Shown piece by piece: positions 26,719-34,980 of a DNA stretch of 64,000 nt. The notes beneath the pieces are model-generated. The model was not told the DNA's origin, searched no databases, and saw only the letters and a list, made by a program, of their open reading frames with translations. The translations under genes were made by a program, and so were the position numbers. The stretch is from WHSW01 sp963705955 (lineage in GTDB: Bacteria > Actinomycetota > Thermoleophilia > Solirubrobacterales > 70-9): positions 186,001 to 250,000 of the forward strand of contig CAVPLH010000001.1 in the NCBI GenBank assembly GCA_963705955.1. Direction: 5' to 3'. Each line of letters starts with the position of its first letter. The first letter of the stretch is position 1.

Positions 26719-28338
26719 TTATCCGAGCGTGTTCAGCACCTGGCGCGCCGCTCTCTCGCCGCTCTCGACCCCCCCGTTGAGATACCCCTGGCTGTGCGTC
26801 GAGGTGTGCTCACCCGCGAACAGCGCGTTGCCCTCGCGCTGCTCGAGGAACCCCCAGAAGTCGGTGTACTGCCCGGGTGCGAAGCCGGCATACGACCCGT
26901 GAACCCACGGGTCGTCGACCCAGGAGTCGAGGTACGCGATGCCGTTGTAGGCGTCGTGTATGTCGACGACGCCGCGAGCAAGCGCATCGAGCGCCGTGTC
27001 GATGATCGCCGGCGGCGCTGTCGCATGGGGGACGTCGGTCGGGTACCCCGCGCCGGCGCGCCCGCCGTTGTAGATGGTGATGACCGGCGTTTCCGGGTGG
27101 GGATCCGATTGCCCGTACGTGCTGTCCCAGGTCCCGAACTCGGGGTCGTCACTGCGGAAGGCGCCCGTCCAGTCCACGTCCGCAAGCGACCGATCGAGCT
27201 GGAACTGAAGCTTCGCGTTCGTGCCCATCGCGAGCGTGTCGATGGCGCGTCGGCGCCGCGCCGACAGGTTGAGGCCCGAGGTATCGACGTCACGCAGGAC
27301 GGTGAACGGGAGGGCGAAGACGGCGACGTCGGCCACGACGTCACGCGCCTGACCGGCGAACCTCAGGCCGATCTTTCCATTCGAACGCGTCCACGCGGCC
27401 TCGAGCGGCTGTTCGTATCTGATCACCCCGCCGGGCAGCTCCTCGGCGAGCCGAGTCGGGATCGTGTCGTTGCCACCCGCGACCCGGAACCGCTCGTCGG
27501 CTCCCGGGTAGGGGAAGACGTAGAACTCGAACAGGTTGACGGCCGAGAGCTGGTCGCCGTCCAGACCCCAGAAGCCGGTGTTCGAGCGCTCGATCGCCTG
27601 GCCGAGGAGCGAGTCAAGGCCGCCGGGAACGTTCTCATCGAGCCACTCGCTCATCGTCATCCGATCGAAGGCGATCGCCTCCGGCTTTGCCTGGTTGTAG
27701 AAGTAGCGCCCGACCCGACGGTAGTCGGCCCTGATGCGGTCGAACACGACGTCGAAGTCGGCGAAGATCTCCTCCCTCGTGTGGAACGCCCCGTCGAACC
27801 AGTAGAAGTCGCCGGATCCGGCCGGGAAGGACTGGGCCTCGGTGTCGACCAGCGGCACACGAAGCTCCTTGGCGAGCTTTTGGATCTGGTTATGTCGGCT
27901 GTCGATGTATTGGCCGCCGTGCTCGGCGGTCTGAGAGTTGTCGAAGACCCGGATCGTCCAGCAGCGGCCTCCAACCCGATCTCGCGACTCGTAGACGGTC
28001 GCGGGGATGCCGTGGCGCATCAACCGGTAAGCGCAGGTCAGACCGCCGAGCCCGGCTCCGACGATCACGACGTTGGCGTCCCGTGCGAACGCCGGATGCG
28101 GCCGGCTCCAGCCGAGCGCCGAGGCGCCCATCACTCCAGCGCCGACCGCGGCACTGCGCTTCAGGAACTGGCGACGCGAGATCCCCGACGCGCCGCCCTC
28201 AGCCCCATCGTGCGCGCGCTCGGTCTCGTACCAGCCGAGCAGCTCATCGGGATCCTTGGGCGGCTGGCCCGGAAACGCCGCGTGGGCCTGTGCCAGCGTT
28301 CTCATTCGGCGGACCAGCGGGTCTCCCAATCCAGGCAT
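26719..28338 (-). CDS. Tat-exported flavin monoamine oxidase family protein
   Basis: 539 residues. SRRQFLKRSAAVGAGVMGAS at about 54-73 is a twin-arginine signal set unusually far from the N-terminus. FAD binding: NVVIVGAGLGGLTCAYRLM near 89-106 and ESRDRVGGRCWT; C-terminal NALFAGEHTSTHSQGYLNGGVESGERAA is the second FAD contact. It oxidises amines or related compounds outside the membrane; substrate unknown. It interrupts an otherwise glucan-related gene row (GH57 and GT4), perhaps an insertion. The region before its start carries a small hairpin. Confidence 0.87.
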   Translation of the reverse strand: MPGLGDPLVRRMRTLAQAHAAFPGQPPKDPDELLGWYETERAHDGAEGGASGISRRQFLKRSAAVGAGVMGASALGWSRPHPAFARDANVVIVGAGLGGLTCAYRLMRHGIPATVYESRDRVGGRCWTIRVFDNSQTAEHGGQYIDSRHNQIQKLAKELRVPLVDTEAQSFPAGSGDFYWFDGAFHTREEIFADFDVVFDRIRADYRRVGRYFYNQAKPEAIAFDRMTMSEWLDENVPGGLDSLLGQAIERSNTGFWGLDGDQLSAVNLFEFYVFPYPGADERFRVAGGNDTIPTRLAEELPGGVIRYEQPLEAAWTRSNGKIGLRFAGQARDVVADVAVFALPFTVLRDVDTSGLNLSARRRRAIDTLAMGTNAKLQFQLDRSLADVDWTGAFRSDDPEFGTWDSTYGQSDPHPETPVITIYNGGRAGAGYPTDVPHATAPPAIIDTALDALARGVVDIHDAYNGIAYLDSWVDDPWVHGSYAGFAPGQYTDFWGFLEQREGNALFAGEHTSTHSQGYLNGGVESGERAARQVLNTLG

Positions 28339-28383
28339 CTCCCGTCCTTTCTGTCAGCCGCGCCGGCGCACCGGCGCCGCAAC

Positions 28384-28401
28384 AGCCACCTCCGGGTGGC
28401 T
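28384..28401 (-). terminator. Hairpin with TCCG tetraloop between GH57 and amine-oxidase genes
   Basis: AGCCACC (28384-28390), loop TCCG, GGTGGCT (28395-28401): seven-bp stem. No T-run follows on either strand, so it may be a structured leader or weak terminator for the GH57 transcript rather than a classical intrinsic terminator. Confidence 0.35.
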
Positions 28402-28544
28402 GCGCTTCAATGTCATCGCCATCCAATCACGGCCGCGGGCGGCAGGCAAGGCGAATTCGATGGTTCAACCGGTCCGCGACCGGACGCACACTCGGCCCAC
28501 ACGGCTGTTCAAGCAGCCACGCGGCCTGCCCGGTAGGGAATCGG

Positions 28545-29993
28545 CTACGGCTCGAGCAGGGGGCTGAGGCTGAGGTCCGGCGCCAGGTTTCGCATCCGCG
28601 GATCGGGCGGCTCGACGGAGCAGTCGATGGCCTCGAGCAGGCCGCGAGCGTGGTCCGTGGAGCGGCGATAGGGATAGTCGCCGGCCTCGCGGCGGCGGTC
28701 GAGGAACGCCCAGTCGCTCGACTGGACGGCGAGCAACTCGCGCGCCGCTCGCTCCAGGGCGGGCTCGGCAAGACCGCCGCGCATCGCACGCAACAGCCGC
28801 AGCTCGAGCCTGCGAGCCGCGGTGGCCAGATCGGCGACCGCCGGCGAGTCCCATGTGCGCAGGTCCTTTTCCTCACCCCAGCTCGAGACCCGCAGCGGCC
28901 GCGACTCGGGCTCGTGGCGCTCGGCTGCCTCGCTCAGCGTCACCAGGTCGAGGCCGTGCTCGGAGGCGACCGCGAGGACCTCCTCGAGCCAGGCCGGGCC
29001 CTCCCACCACCAGTGCCCGAGCAGCTCGGTGTCGACGGCGAAGACGATCAGCCCGCGTCGCCCGCGGTCGGCGGCGAACCGTTCCAGGCGGGCCGCCGCG
29101 GCGGCCGCGAACTCCCTTCCGAGCTCCCTGGCGCGGGCCTCCGCGGCGGCGGGTTCGTACGGTCCGCCGTCGATCCGCCACGGGCGCGAGCCGCGCAGCG
29201 ATTTGCGATGGAAGTCTGCGAAGGCGGGATCGGACGGGTAGCCGTCCAACGACCAGAGCCAACGGATCGCCTCCCAGTCGATCGTGAACGCCGTCGGCCC
29301 GGCCGCCGTCTCGATCGGCACCAGCGCCGCCGGGGAGGGCTCGTGCGCGGACTGGTCGGTGCAGAAATAGGCGAGCTCCCGTTCGCCGAGCAGCCGCTCG
29401 AGTCCGGGCTCATACGCACACTCCGGAAGCCAGAATCCACTCGAGCGACCGAACCTGCGCTCGTGCGAGCGCAGCCCGGCGTCGATCTGCAGCCGGCGGC
29501 CGGCGCGGGTCGCGAGCAACGGCAGCACCGCGTGGGTCGCCGCCGAGGCGATCAGCTCGACCCGGCCTTCGGCGGCCGGGGCTGCGAACAGATCGAGCAG
29601 GTCCTCACCGTCGAGCGTCTCGAGCCGCGCGAGCGCGCGGCGGTAGACGGACGCCTCGGCTCGGCATGCGTCGCGGTACGGCGCCTCGACGTCCGCGGCG
29701 TCCGCGTCACAGGACGCGATTCGATAGGTGCGCAGGAACTCGAGCATCCGCCGGCGGACCCCCGGGTCCTCGAGCTGGTCGGCGAGCACCGGGGTGACGG
29801 TCATCGTCAGTCCTCGGCCCACGTCGCTGAGCCGGACGTAGGAGCGGATCACGGCGTCGAACAGCCACTCCTCCCCGAACGGGTAGGTGCCGAAGCCCTC
29901 CACGTAGGGCATGTGGCTGTGGAGGACGATCGCCAGCGACCCGACGCCGGCGGGATGTTCGGCTACGCCCCGGCCGGCTCTGGCCTCGGTCAC
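28545..29993 (-). CDS. GH57 family 1,4-alpha-glucan branching enzyme (DUF1957 type)
   Basis: 482 residues. N-terminal AIVLHSHMPYVEGFG is the GH57 start; SGFWLPECAYEPGLERLL carries the catalytic Glu and IVFAVDTELLGHWWWEGP the catalytic Asp with the Trp-rich lid. The C-terminal helical DUF1957 part contains SSDWAFLDRRREAGDYPYRRS. It introduces alpha-1,6 branches into an alpha-glucan. GTG start overlaps the upstream methyltransferase stop (GTGA), so the two are coupled, as Rv3030 and Rv3031 are neighbours in M. tuberculosis. Confidence 0.92.
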   Translation of the reverse strand: MTEARAGRGVAEHPAGVGSLAIVLHSHMPYVEGFGTYPFGEEWLFDAVIRSYVRLSDVGRGLTMTVTPVLADQLEDPGVRRRMLEFLRTYRIASCDADAADVEAPYRDACRAEASVYRRALARLETLDGEDLLDLFAAPAAEGRVELIASAATHAVLPLLATRAGRRLQIDAGLRSHERRFGRSSGFWLPECAYEPGLERLLGERELAYFCTDQSAHEPSPAALVPIETAAGPTAFTIDWEAIRWLWSLDGYPSDPAFADFHRKSLRGSRPWRIDGGPYEPAAAEARARELGREFAAAAAARLERFAADRGRRGLIVFAVDTELLGHWWWEGPAWLEEVLAVASEHGLDLVTLSEAAERHEPESRPLRVSSWGEEKDLRTWDSPAVADLATAARRLELRLLRAMRGGLAEPALERAARELLAVQSSDWAFLDRRREAGDYPYRRSTDHARGLLEAIDCSVEPPDPRMRNLAPDLSLSPLLEP

Positions 29994-30748
29994 GCGCTGC
30001 AGACTGCGATCAGGTCGAGGGCATGATCGAGGTCGCAGTCGGCCTCGGGCCGGAGCACGAAGTCCGAGGCCGCGATCGCGGCAACGAAGCGCTCGTAGAA
30101 GGGCTTGGTGATCCGCAGCGCCGGGTGGACCCGATCCCAGCCGAAGCGGAGCGCGTGCTCGTGGAGGCGCAGCTTGCGGGCGTGAAAGAGCCCGTAGAGC
30201 TCGACCTCGGTGAACCGGGGTTCGAGCAGGCGCCGGTACTCGGCCGCCGTGTACTCGCGCAGATGCCAGGGGTTGTCGGATTTCTCGGCGCCCTCGGGGG
30301 CGAGCGTGAGCCGGTTCGGGGTCGAGACGTAGCTCACCGACGCCGCGCGGGCGAAGCCCTCGAGCAGGGCTTCGGGGTCGTCGATGTGCTCGATCGTCTG
30401 CAGGAGGACGATCGCGTCGCAGGGCCCCAGGTACGACTCCACCAGGCCGCGCTCGAAGCGCAGGTTGGGCCGCCCGTAGCGCGCCCTCGCGTGCTCGTGG
30501 GCCTCGGGATTCGCATCGACGCCGATCACCTCGGCCGCGTGTTCGGCGAGCAGGCTCGACCCGTAGCCCTCTCCGCAGGCGAGATCGGCGACGACGACAC
30601 CTTCGACGCGGGCGGCGATCCACTCGTAGACGGCCAGGTGGCGGCGAAACCAGTAGTTCTCCTCCGGGACGTCGGGCAGGGTGCGCTCGCCGGTCAGAGC
30701 GAGCGGGGGGACGCCGGCTGGTTGGTTCTCCTGAACGTGGTCGCTCAT
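29990..30748 (-). CDS. SAM-dependent methyltransferase (Rv3030-like)
   Basis: 252 residues. Class I fold: VVVADLACGEGYGSSLLAEHA (motif I), VIGVDANPEAHEHARARYG (acidic loop), DAIVLLQTIEHIDDPEALLEGF and SVSYVSTPNRLTLAPEG. It precedes and overlaps the GH57 branching enzyme, so methylation of a glucan is the likely role. The start taken is ATG 30748 (MSDHVQ), which abuts the heptamer hairpin and has no Shine-Dalgarno; an in-frame ATG at 30769 lies inside the repeat and would add seven residues. Confidence 0.88.
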   Translation of the reverse strand: MSDHVQENQPAGVPPLALTGERTLPDVPEENYWFRRHLAVYEWIAARVEGVVVADLACGEGYGSSLLAEHAAEVIGVDANPEAHEHARARYGRPNLRFERGLVESYLGPCDAIVLLQTIEHIDDPEALLEGFARAASVSYVSTPNRLTLAPEGAEKSDNPWHLREYTAAEYRRLLEPRFTEVELYGLFHARKLRLHEHALRFGWDRVHPALRITKPFYERFVAAIAASDFVLRPEADCDLDHALDLIAVCSA

Positions 30749-30822
30749 TGAGCAGGGAGCATGGAGCATGGAGCAGGGAGACCCTCGGTCACATCGTCTC
30801 CCTGCTCCCTGCTCCCTGCTCA
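30749..30822. repeat. Iterated-heptamer inverted repeat (hairpin element 2)
   Basis: Left arm 30749-30782 reads TGAGCAGG, GAGCATG, GAGCATG, GAGCAGG, GAGAC; right arm 30796-30822 is the complement of TGAGCAGG, GAGCAGG, GAGCAGG, GAGAC. The arms differ by exactly one 7-bp unit plus T/G swaps; the loop is 13 nt. It fills most of the gap between divergently transcribed methyltransferase genes, and its minus-strand left arm contains ATG codons within the units. Same architecture as 10621-10703 with an unrelated heptamer. Confidence 0.88.
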
Positions 30823-30841
30823 GTGCCTACTATCCGCGTCA

Positions 30842-31775
30842 GTGCCCGCGATCGCCACCGCCGCCGCCGAGCGGATCAAGGACGCCAACGCCCGCTACCA
30901 CGACGCGACGGCTACCGAGTACGACGCCAAATGGGGCATCGACTACGGGCCGGTGGGCCAGGCGCAGGTGCGCAGCAAGCTCGTCAAGGCGCTCGGCGCC
31001 GAACCCGAGGCCCGCGTTCGGCGACGCGCTCGAGGTCGGAGCCGGGACCGGGTACTTCACCCTCAACCTCTTGCAGCTCGGGCTGATCGGCCGCGCGACC
31101 GCGACCGACATCTCCCCCGGGATGCTCGAGGCGCTCTCGGCGAGCGCCGAGCAGCTTGGCGTCCCGGTCGCGACGGTCCACACGGAGGCCGAGCAGCTGC
31201 CGTTCGCCGACCGGAGCTTCGACCTCGTCTTCGGGCACGCGATCCTGCACCACATCCCCGACCTCTCGCGCGCCTTCGGGGAGTTTCACCGGGTGCTCCG
31301 ACCCGGAGGCGTGGTCGCATTCTGCGGCGAGCCCTCGCGCTACGGCGACCGGATCGCCGCGCTGCCGAAGGGCGCCGGCGTCCTCCTGGCGCCGTTCTGG
31401 CGCCGCCTGGTCGGCGCCTCGGCGGTCGCCGTCCACCCCGAGGACGCTTGCGATGGGCACGAGCTCGAGCCCGAGGTCGACGTCCACTCCTTCTCCCCCG
31501 CCGAGCTCGCCGAGCTCGCCGAGGGCGCCGGCTTCGGCGAGGTCCGACTGCGCGGTGAGGAGCTGCTCGCCAACGCCCACGGCTGGCTGCTCCGCACGCT
31601 CGAGGCCACCGCAGAGCCGAACGAGGTCCCCTACGGCTGGCGGCTGTTCGCGTTTCGCAGCTACCTCGCCCTGCAGCGCCTCGACACCGGACTGCTCGAG
31701 CCGCGTCTGCCGCCGGAGCTCTTCTACAACCTGGTGCTGAGCGCCCGCAGGCCCGCCGAGCGGGTGGCGCGGTGA
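30842..31775 (+). CDS. SAM-dependent methyltransferase with one-base frameshift
   Basis: Starts GTG 30842 (PAIATAAAERIKDANARYHD). The frame changes after GAEPEA at 31011-31016, where one C too many in CCC breaks motif I; continuing one frame over gives FGDALEVGAGTGYFTLNLLQ, then PFADRSFDLVFGHAILHHIPD and HRVLRPGGVVAFCGEPSRYG, a complete class I methyltransferase of about 310 residues. One deletion restores the whole gene. The stop overlaps the next start as GTGA. Either a homopolymer error or a recent mutation. Confidence 0.8.
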
Positions 31776-32383
31776 GCGAGTTCGTCTCGCGGGGGTTCAG
31801 CGGCCGACGCCGGACGCCCGAGGAGCTCGCCGAGCGCCTACCTCCGGGTCAGTACGCGGAATCCGGCTTCCCGGTTCTCACCGCAGGCCCGACGCCCGAG
31901 GTCGCCCCCGACGAGTGGAGCTTCCGGATCGACGGCATGGTCGCCTCGGAGCGCGAGTGGAGCTGGGAGGAGTTCGCCGAGCTCGGGTTCGAGACCGTCC
32001 CCTGCGACATCCATTGCGTCACGACCTGGTCGAAGCTCGGCACCAGCTTCGGTGGCGTCTCGGTCGACACACTGCTCGAGCAGGCCGAGCCGCTCGGGGC
32101 CTACGCGATGGCCTTCTCCTACGGGGGCTACACGACGAACCTGCCGATCGAGGACCTCAGCGACGGCAGGGCATGGGTCGTCACCGAGCACGAGGGCGAG
32201 CCGCTTCCCCGCGAGCACGGCGGCCCGGCGCGCCTGCTCGTCCCCCATCTCTATTTCTGGAAGAGCGCCAAGTGGGTTGCCGGGATCCGGGTCATGGATC
32301 ACGACGAACCCGGGTTCTGGGAGGCGAACGGCTACCACAACCGCGGCGATCCCTGGAAGGAGGAGCGCTATTGGACCGACTAG
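31772..32383 (+). CDS. Sulfite oxidase-like molybdopterin oxidoreductase
   Basis: 203 residues consisting of the molybdopterin-binding SUOX domain without heme or dimerisation domains. DIHCVTTWSKLGTSFGGV near residue 82 holds the Cys that ligates molybdenum; LVVPHLYFWKSAKWVAGI-like sequence and GFWEANGYHNRGDPWKEERY at the end are typical. No Tat signal, so it is probably cytosolic. Its natural partner is the FAD/NAD reductase that follows and overlaps by 13 bp; substrate unknown. Confidence 0.88.
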   Translation: MSEFVSRGFSGRRRTPEELAERLPPGQYAESGFPVLTAGPTPEVAPDEWSFRIDGMVASEREWSWEEFAELGFETVPCDIHCVTTWSKLGTSFGGVSVDTLLEQAEPLGAYAMAFSYGGYTTNLPIEDLSDGRAWVVTEHEGEPLPREHGGPARLLVPHLYFWKSAKWVAGIRVMDHDEPGFWEANGYHNRGDPWKEERYWTD

Positions 32384-33129
32384 TGAAGCCGAGCCGCGCC
32401 GCCGGTCAGCCGCCTGGTGCTTCCGTCGCACAGCGAGCCCCGGGGAGATGGCAGATCGCGACCGTGACCGCGATCAAGCGCGAAACGCCGCGGGTGAAGT
32501 CGTTCCGCCTCCGGCTGCCGATGTGGATGCCCCACATTCCCGGCCAGCACTACGACGTCCGCCTCACCGCGCCCGACGGCTATCGAGCCCAGCGCTCCTA
32601 CTCGGTCGCCTCGTCGCCGCTCGACGAGGGCGAGGTCGAGCTGACGATCGACCGCCTCGAGGACGGCGAGGTCTCCTCCTACTTCCACGACGTCGTCATC
32701 GAGGGCGACCGGGTCGAGGTCCGGGGACCGTTCGCCTCCTACTTCGTCTGGCGCGGGGAGGCGCCGGCGCTGCTGATCGGCGGTGGGTCGGGCGTCGTCC
32801 CGCTGATGTCGATCCTCCGTCACCGACGGCGCGCGATGCCCGGCCTCTCGATGCGGCTGGTCTACTCGGCCCGCAGCGCCGACGACGTGATCTACGCGGA
32901 CGAGCTCGGCGATGAGACGGTGCTGACCTTCACCCGCGAGCCGCCGGCGGGCTGGGACGGCCACACCGGGCGGATCGACTCCTCGCTGATCTCCGAGGCC
33001 GGTATCGATCCCGGGATCGCGTTCATCTGCGGCTCGAACGGGTTCGTGGAGACCGCCGCGCGACTCGCGCTCGCGGCGGGTTTGGAGCCGCAGAGGATCC
33101 GGACCGAGCGCTTCGGCCCGACCGGCTGA
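32371..33129 (+). CDS. Ferredoxin-NADP reductase-type FAD/NAD oxidoreductase
   Basis: 252 residues. FAD domain with QHYDVRLTAPDGYRAQRSYSVAS (RxYS motif) and NAD domain with ALLIGGGSGVVPLMSIL and FICGSNGFVETAA. No iron-sulfur domain. TTG 32371 is taken as start because AAGGAGG (32357-32363) is ideally placed; GTG 32383 is the alternative. Overlap with the molybdoenzyme gene implies a two-component system in which this protein supplies electrons. Confidence 0.9.
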   Translation: MDRLVKPSRAAGQPPGASVAQRAPGRWQIATVTAIKRETPRVKSFRLRLPMWMPHIPGQHYDVRLTAPDGYRAQRSYSVASSPLDEGEVELTIDRLEDGEVSSYFHDVVIEGDRVEVRGPFASYFVWRGEAPALLIGGGSGVVPLMSILRHRRRAMPGLSMRLVYSARSADDVIYADELGDETVLTFTREPPAGWDGHTGRIDSSLISEAGIDPGIAFICGSNGFVETAARLALAAGLEPQRIRTERFGPTG

Positions 33130-33135
33130 ACCCGA

Positions 33136-34875
33136 TCAGCCGAACGTGAACGCGTAGCCCTCGATCCCGTCCTCGAACCGGAGCTCGAGTGTGTGGCGGC
33201 CCGCCCGCGGCAGGTCGACGAGGCGGTAGAGGCGCTGGCGAGTGATCGTCGCCGCGCCGCGGTCGACGTCGTCACCGGCGTCGCGCGCGGAGATCGGCTT
33301 GCCGTCGAGCAGGACCTCGAGCCGCCGAGCGCGATCGGGCGATCCGAGCACCAGGAACACCCGGCGGGCCTCGAACGAGAGCGAGAGCGTCGCGCCGGAG
33401 ACGGCCTTCGCAGACTCTCCGGAGACGTCCCAGCGGCCACCGTAGGCGAACTGGTTCAGGTTCAGCGAGCCGGGGTCGGGCGCCGCGTAGGCGTTGTCGC
33501 CGGCGACCGGGCCCTGGACGTAGCCTTGGGCCCGGTCGGTTCCGAGGTAGGTCTCCGGCGTGCGGACGGCGGGGTCGGGAACCTCGGTGTGCTTCGGCTT
33601 CGCGATCGCGCCGAGACCGCCCCGGCCCGGGGCGGCGAGCAACGAGCGGATCGCCTTCTCCGTCTCGGCGTACTTGCCCTCGCCGAAGTGGACGTAACGA
33701 ACCTCCCCGTTCGAGTCGATCAAATAATGGGCCGGCCAATATTGGTTGCCGAATGCGTCCCAAGTGCCCAGGTCGTTGTCCTGGACGACGGGGTATTCGA
33801 TCCCGTCTTGTGCGATCGCGTCCGCGACGTTGCCGGCGTCCTTCTCGAACGGGAACTCAGGCGAGTGCACGCCGACGATCGTCAGGCCGTCCTTGCGGTA
33901 CTTGCTGTCCCACGACTCCAGGTAGGGGAGCGTGCGGATGCAGTTGATGCAGGTGTAGGTCCAGAAGTCGATCAGGACGACGTGGCCCGCAGACGTCAGC
34001 TCCTTGATCGAGAGCGGCCCGCCGGACGGCGTGTTGAACCATTGCTGGGTGTCCGTGAAGTCCGGCGCCGGGCCGTAGTCGGGGAGCTTCGCCCCCGCGG
34101 CGGCCGCGGCCGCCCCTCCCTCGGTCGCACTCGGCCCGCCGCGGACGGCGGCGAGCTGGTTGGCGACCGCGTCGCTGCGCTCGAGGCCGCCGCTCGGGTT
34201 GACCAGGAACGAGGGCAGGTCGGCGGCGATCGCGTTCTGGAACTTGAGGTCGAGGTTGGCGGTCATCGCCACCGCGACGATCACCATCGTCGCCCCGGTC
34301 GCCGCCTGGACCCAGTGGCGCGCGGGCTTCAGCCGCTCGAGGACCCGGCGGCCGCCGAGCATCAGCAGGTAGAGCACGGCGCCGGAGCCGACCGCGTAGG
34401 CGAGCGCCACGGCCAGCTTGCCTGCGGTGAAGTCCTGGGCCGCGGAGACCGTGATCACGCCGGCGAGGATCGGCCCCGCGCAGGGCGTGTAGACGAGTCC
34501 GAGGCTGGCCCCGAGCACCAGGCCGGATCCGAAGCCGTCGCCTCCGACCCGGGCCGGGCCGGGCGCGATCCGGCTGCCGAACGCCTCGATCCTGTCGCCG
34601 AGGCCGGGGACGAGCAGCGTGATCCCGAACCCGAACAGGGTCACGATCGCGAGCGTGCGAACGAGGTCGTCGGGCAGCCCGAGCACGTCGATCACGTAGA
34701 CGAGGGCAACGGTCGCGAACGTGAACGCCGCGACGAGGCCGGTGACGACGCCGAGCGGGCGACGCCGCCCTCCCCCCACCCCCGCGCCGAGGACCGCGGG
34801 CAGGACCGGCAGCACGCAGGGTGAGAGCGCGGTCGCAGCGCCCGCGACGAGCGCGAACAGCATCAAGAGAATCAT
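33136..34875 (-). CDS. dipZ: DipZ-like CcdA-thioredoxin fusion
   Basis: 579 residues. Residues 1-205 are CcdA with six or so membrane spans and redox Cys20 (SPCVLP) and Cys132 (TPCAGP). A linker leads to a TlpA-type thioredoxin domain with Cys309 and Cys312 (WTYTCINCIRT) and YWPAHYLIDSNGEVRYVHFGEG. The C-terminal 150 residues (QFAYGGRWDVSGESA, LSFEARRVFLVLGSPDRARRLE) are the carbohydrate-binding-like DipZ domain. It moves electrons across the membrane to reduce exported thiols, as in M. tuberculosis DipZ. ATG at the first span. Confidence 0.94.
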   Translation of the reverse strand: MILLMLFALVAGAATALSPCVLPVLPAVLGAGVGGGRRRPLGVVTGLVAAFTFATVALVYVIDVLGLPDDLVRTLAIVTLFGFGITLLVPGLGDRIEAFGSRIAPGPARVGGDGFGSGLVLGASLGLVYTPCAGPILAGVITVSAAQDFTAGKLAVALAYAVGSGAVLYLLMLGGRRVLERLKPARHWVQAATGATMVIVAVAMTANLDLKFQNAIAADLPSFLVNPSGGLERSDAVANQLAAVRGGPSATEGGAAAAAAGAKLPDYGPAPDFTDTQQWFNTPSGGPLSIKELTSAGHVVLIDFWTYTCINCIRTLPYLESWDSKYRKDGLTIVGVHSPEFPFEKDAGNVADAIAQDGIEYPVVQDNDLGTWDAFGNQYWPAHYLIDSNGEVRYVHFGEGKYAETEKAIRSLLAAPGRGGLGAIAKPKHTEVPDPAVRTPETYLGTDRAQGYVQGPVAGDNAYAAPDPGSLNLNQFAYGGRWDVSGESAKAVSGATLSLSFEARRVFLVLGSPDRARRLEVLLDGKPISARDAGDDVDRGAATITRQRLYRLVDLPRAGRHTLELRFEDGIEGYAFTFG

Positions 34876-34980
34876 CTGAACGAAGAGTCGAGCCGGTTCC
34901 TAAAGCATTACGGAGCGTCTACGGCTCCGCCAGGTTGTACGTGCTCCAGCGGCTCGGCGATCATCGCGACGCCGAGGCGC

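Noticed and set aside
34885..34950. tRNA or terminator in the gap between the cyclase and dipZ genes
   Set aside because: Only a 6-bp CGGAGC/GCTCCG hairpin is present, without T-run or tRNA arms.
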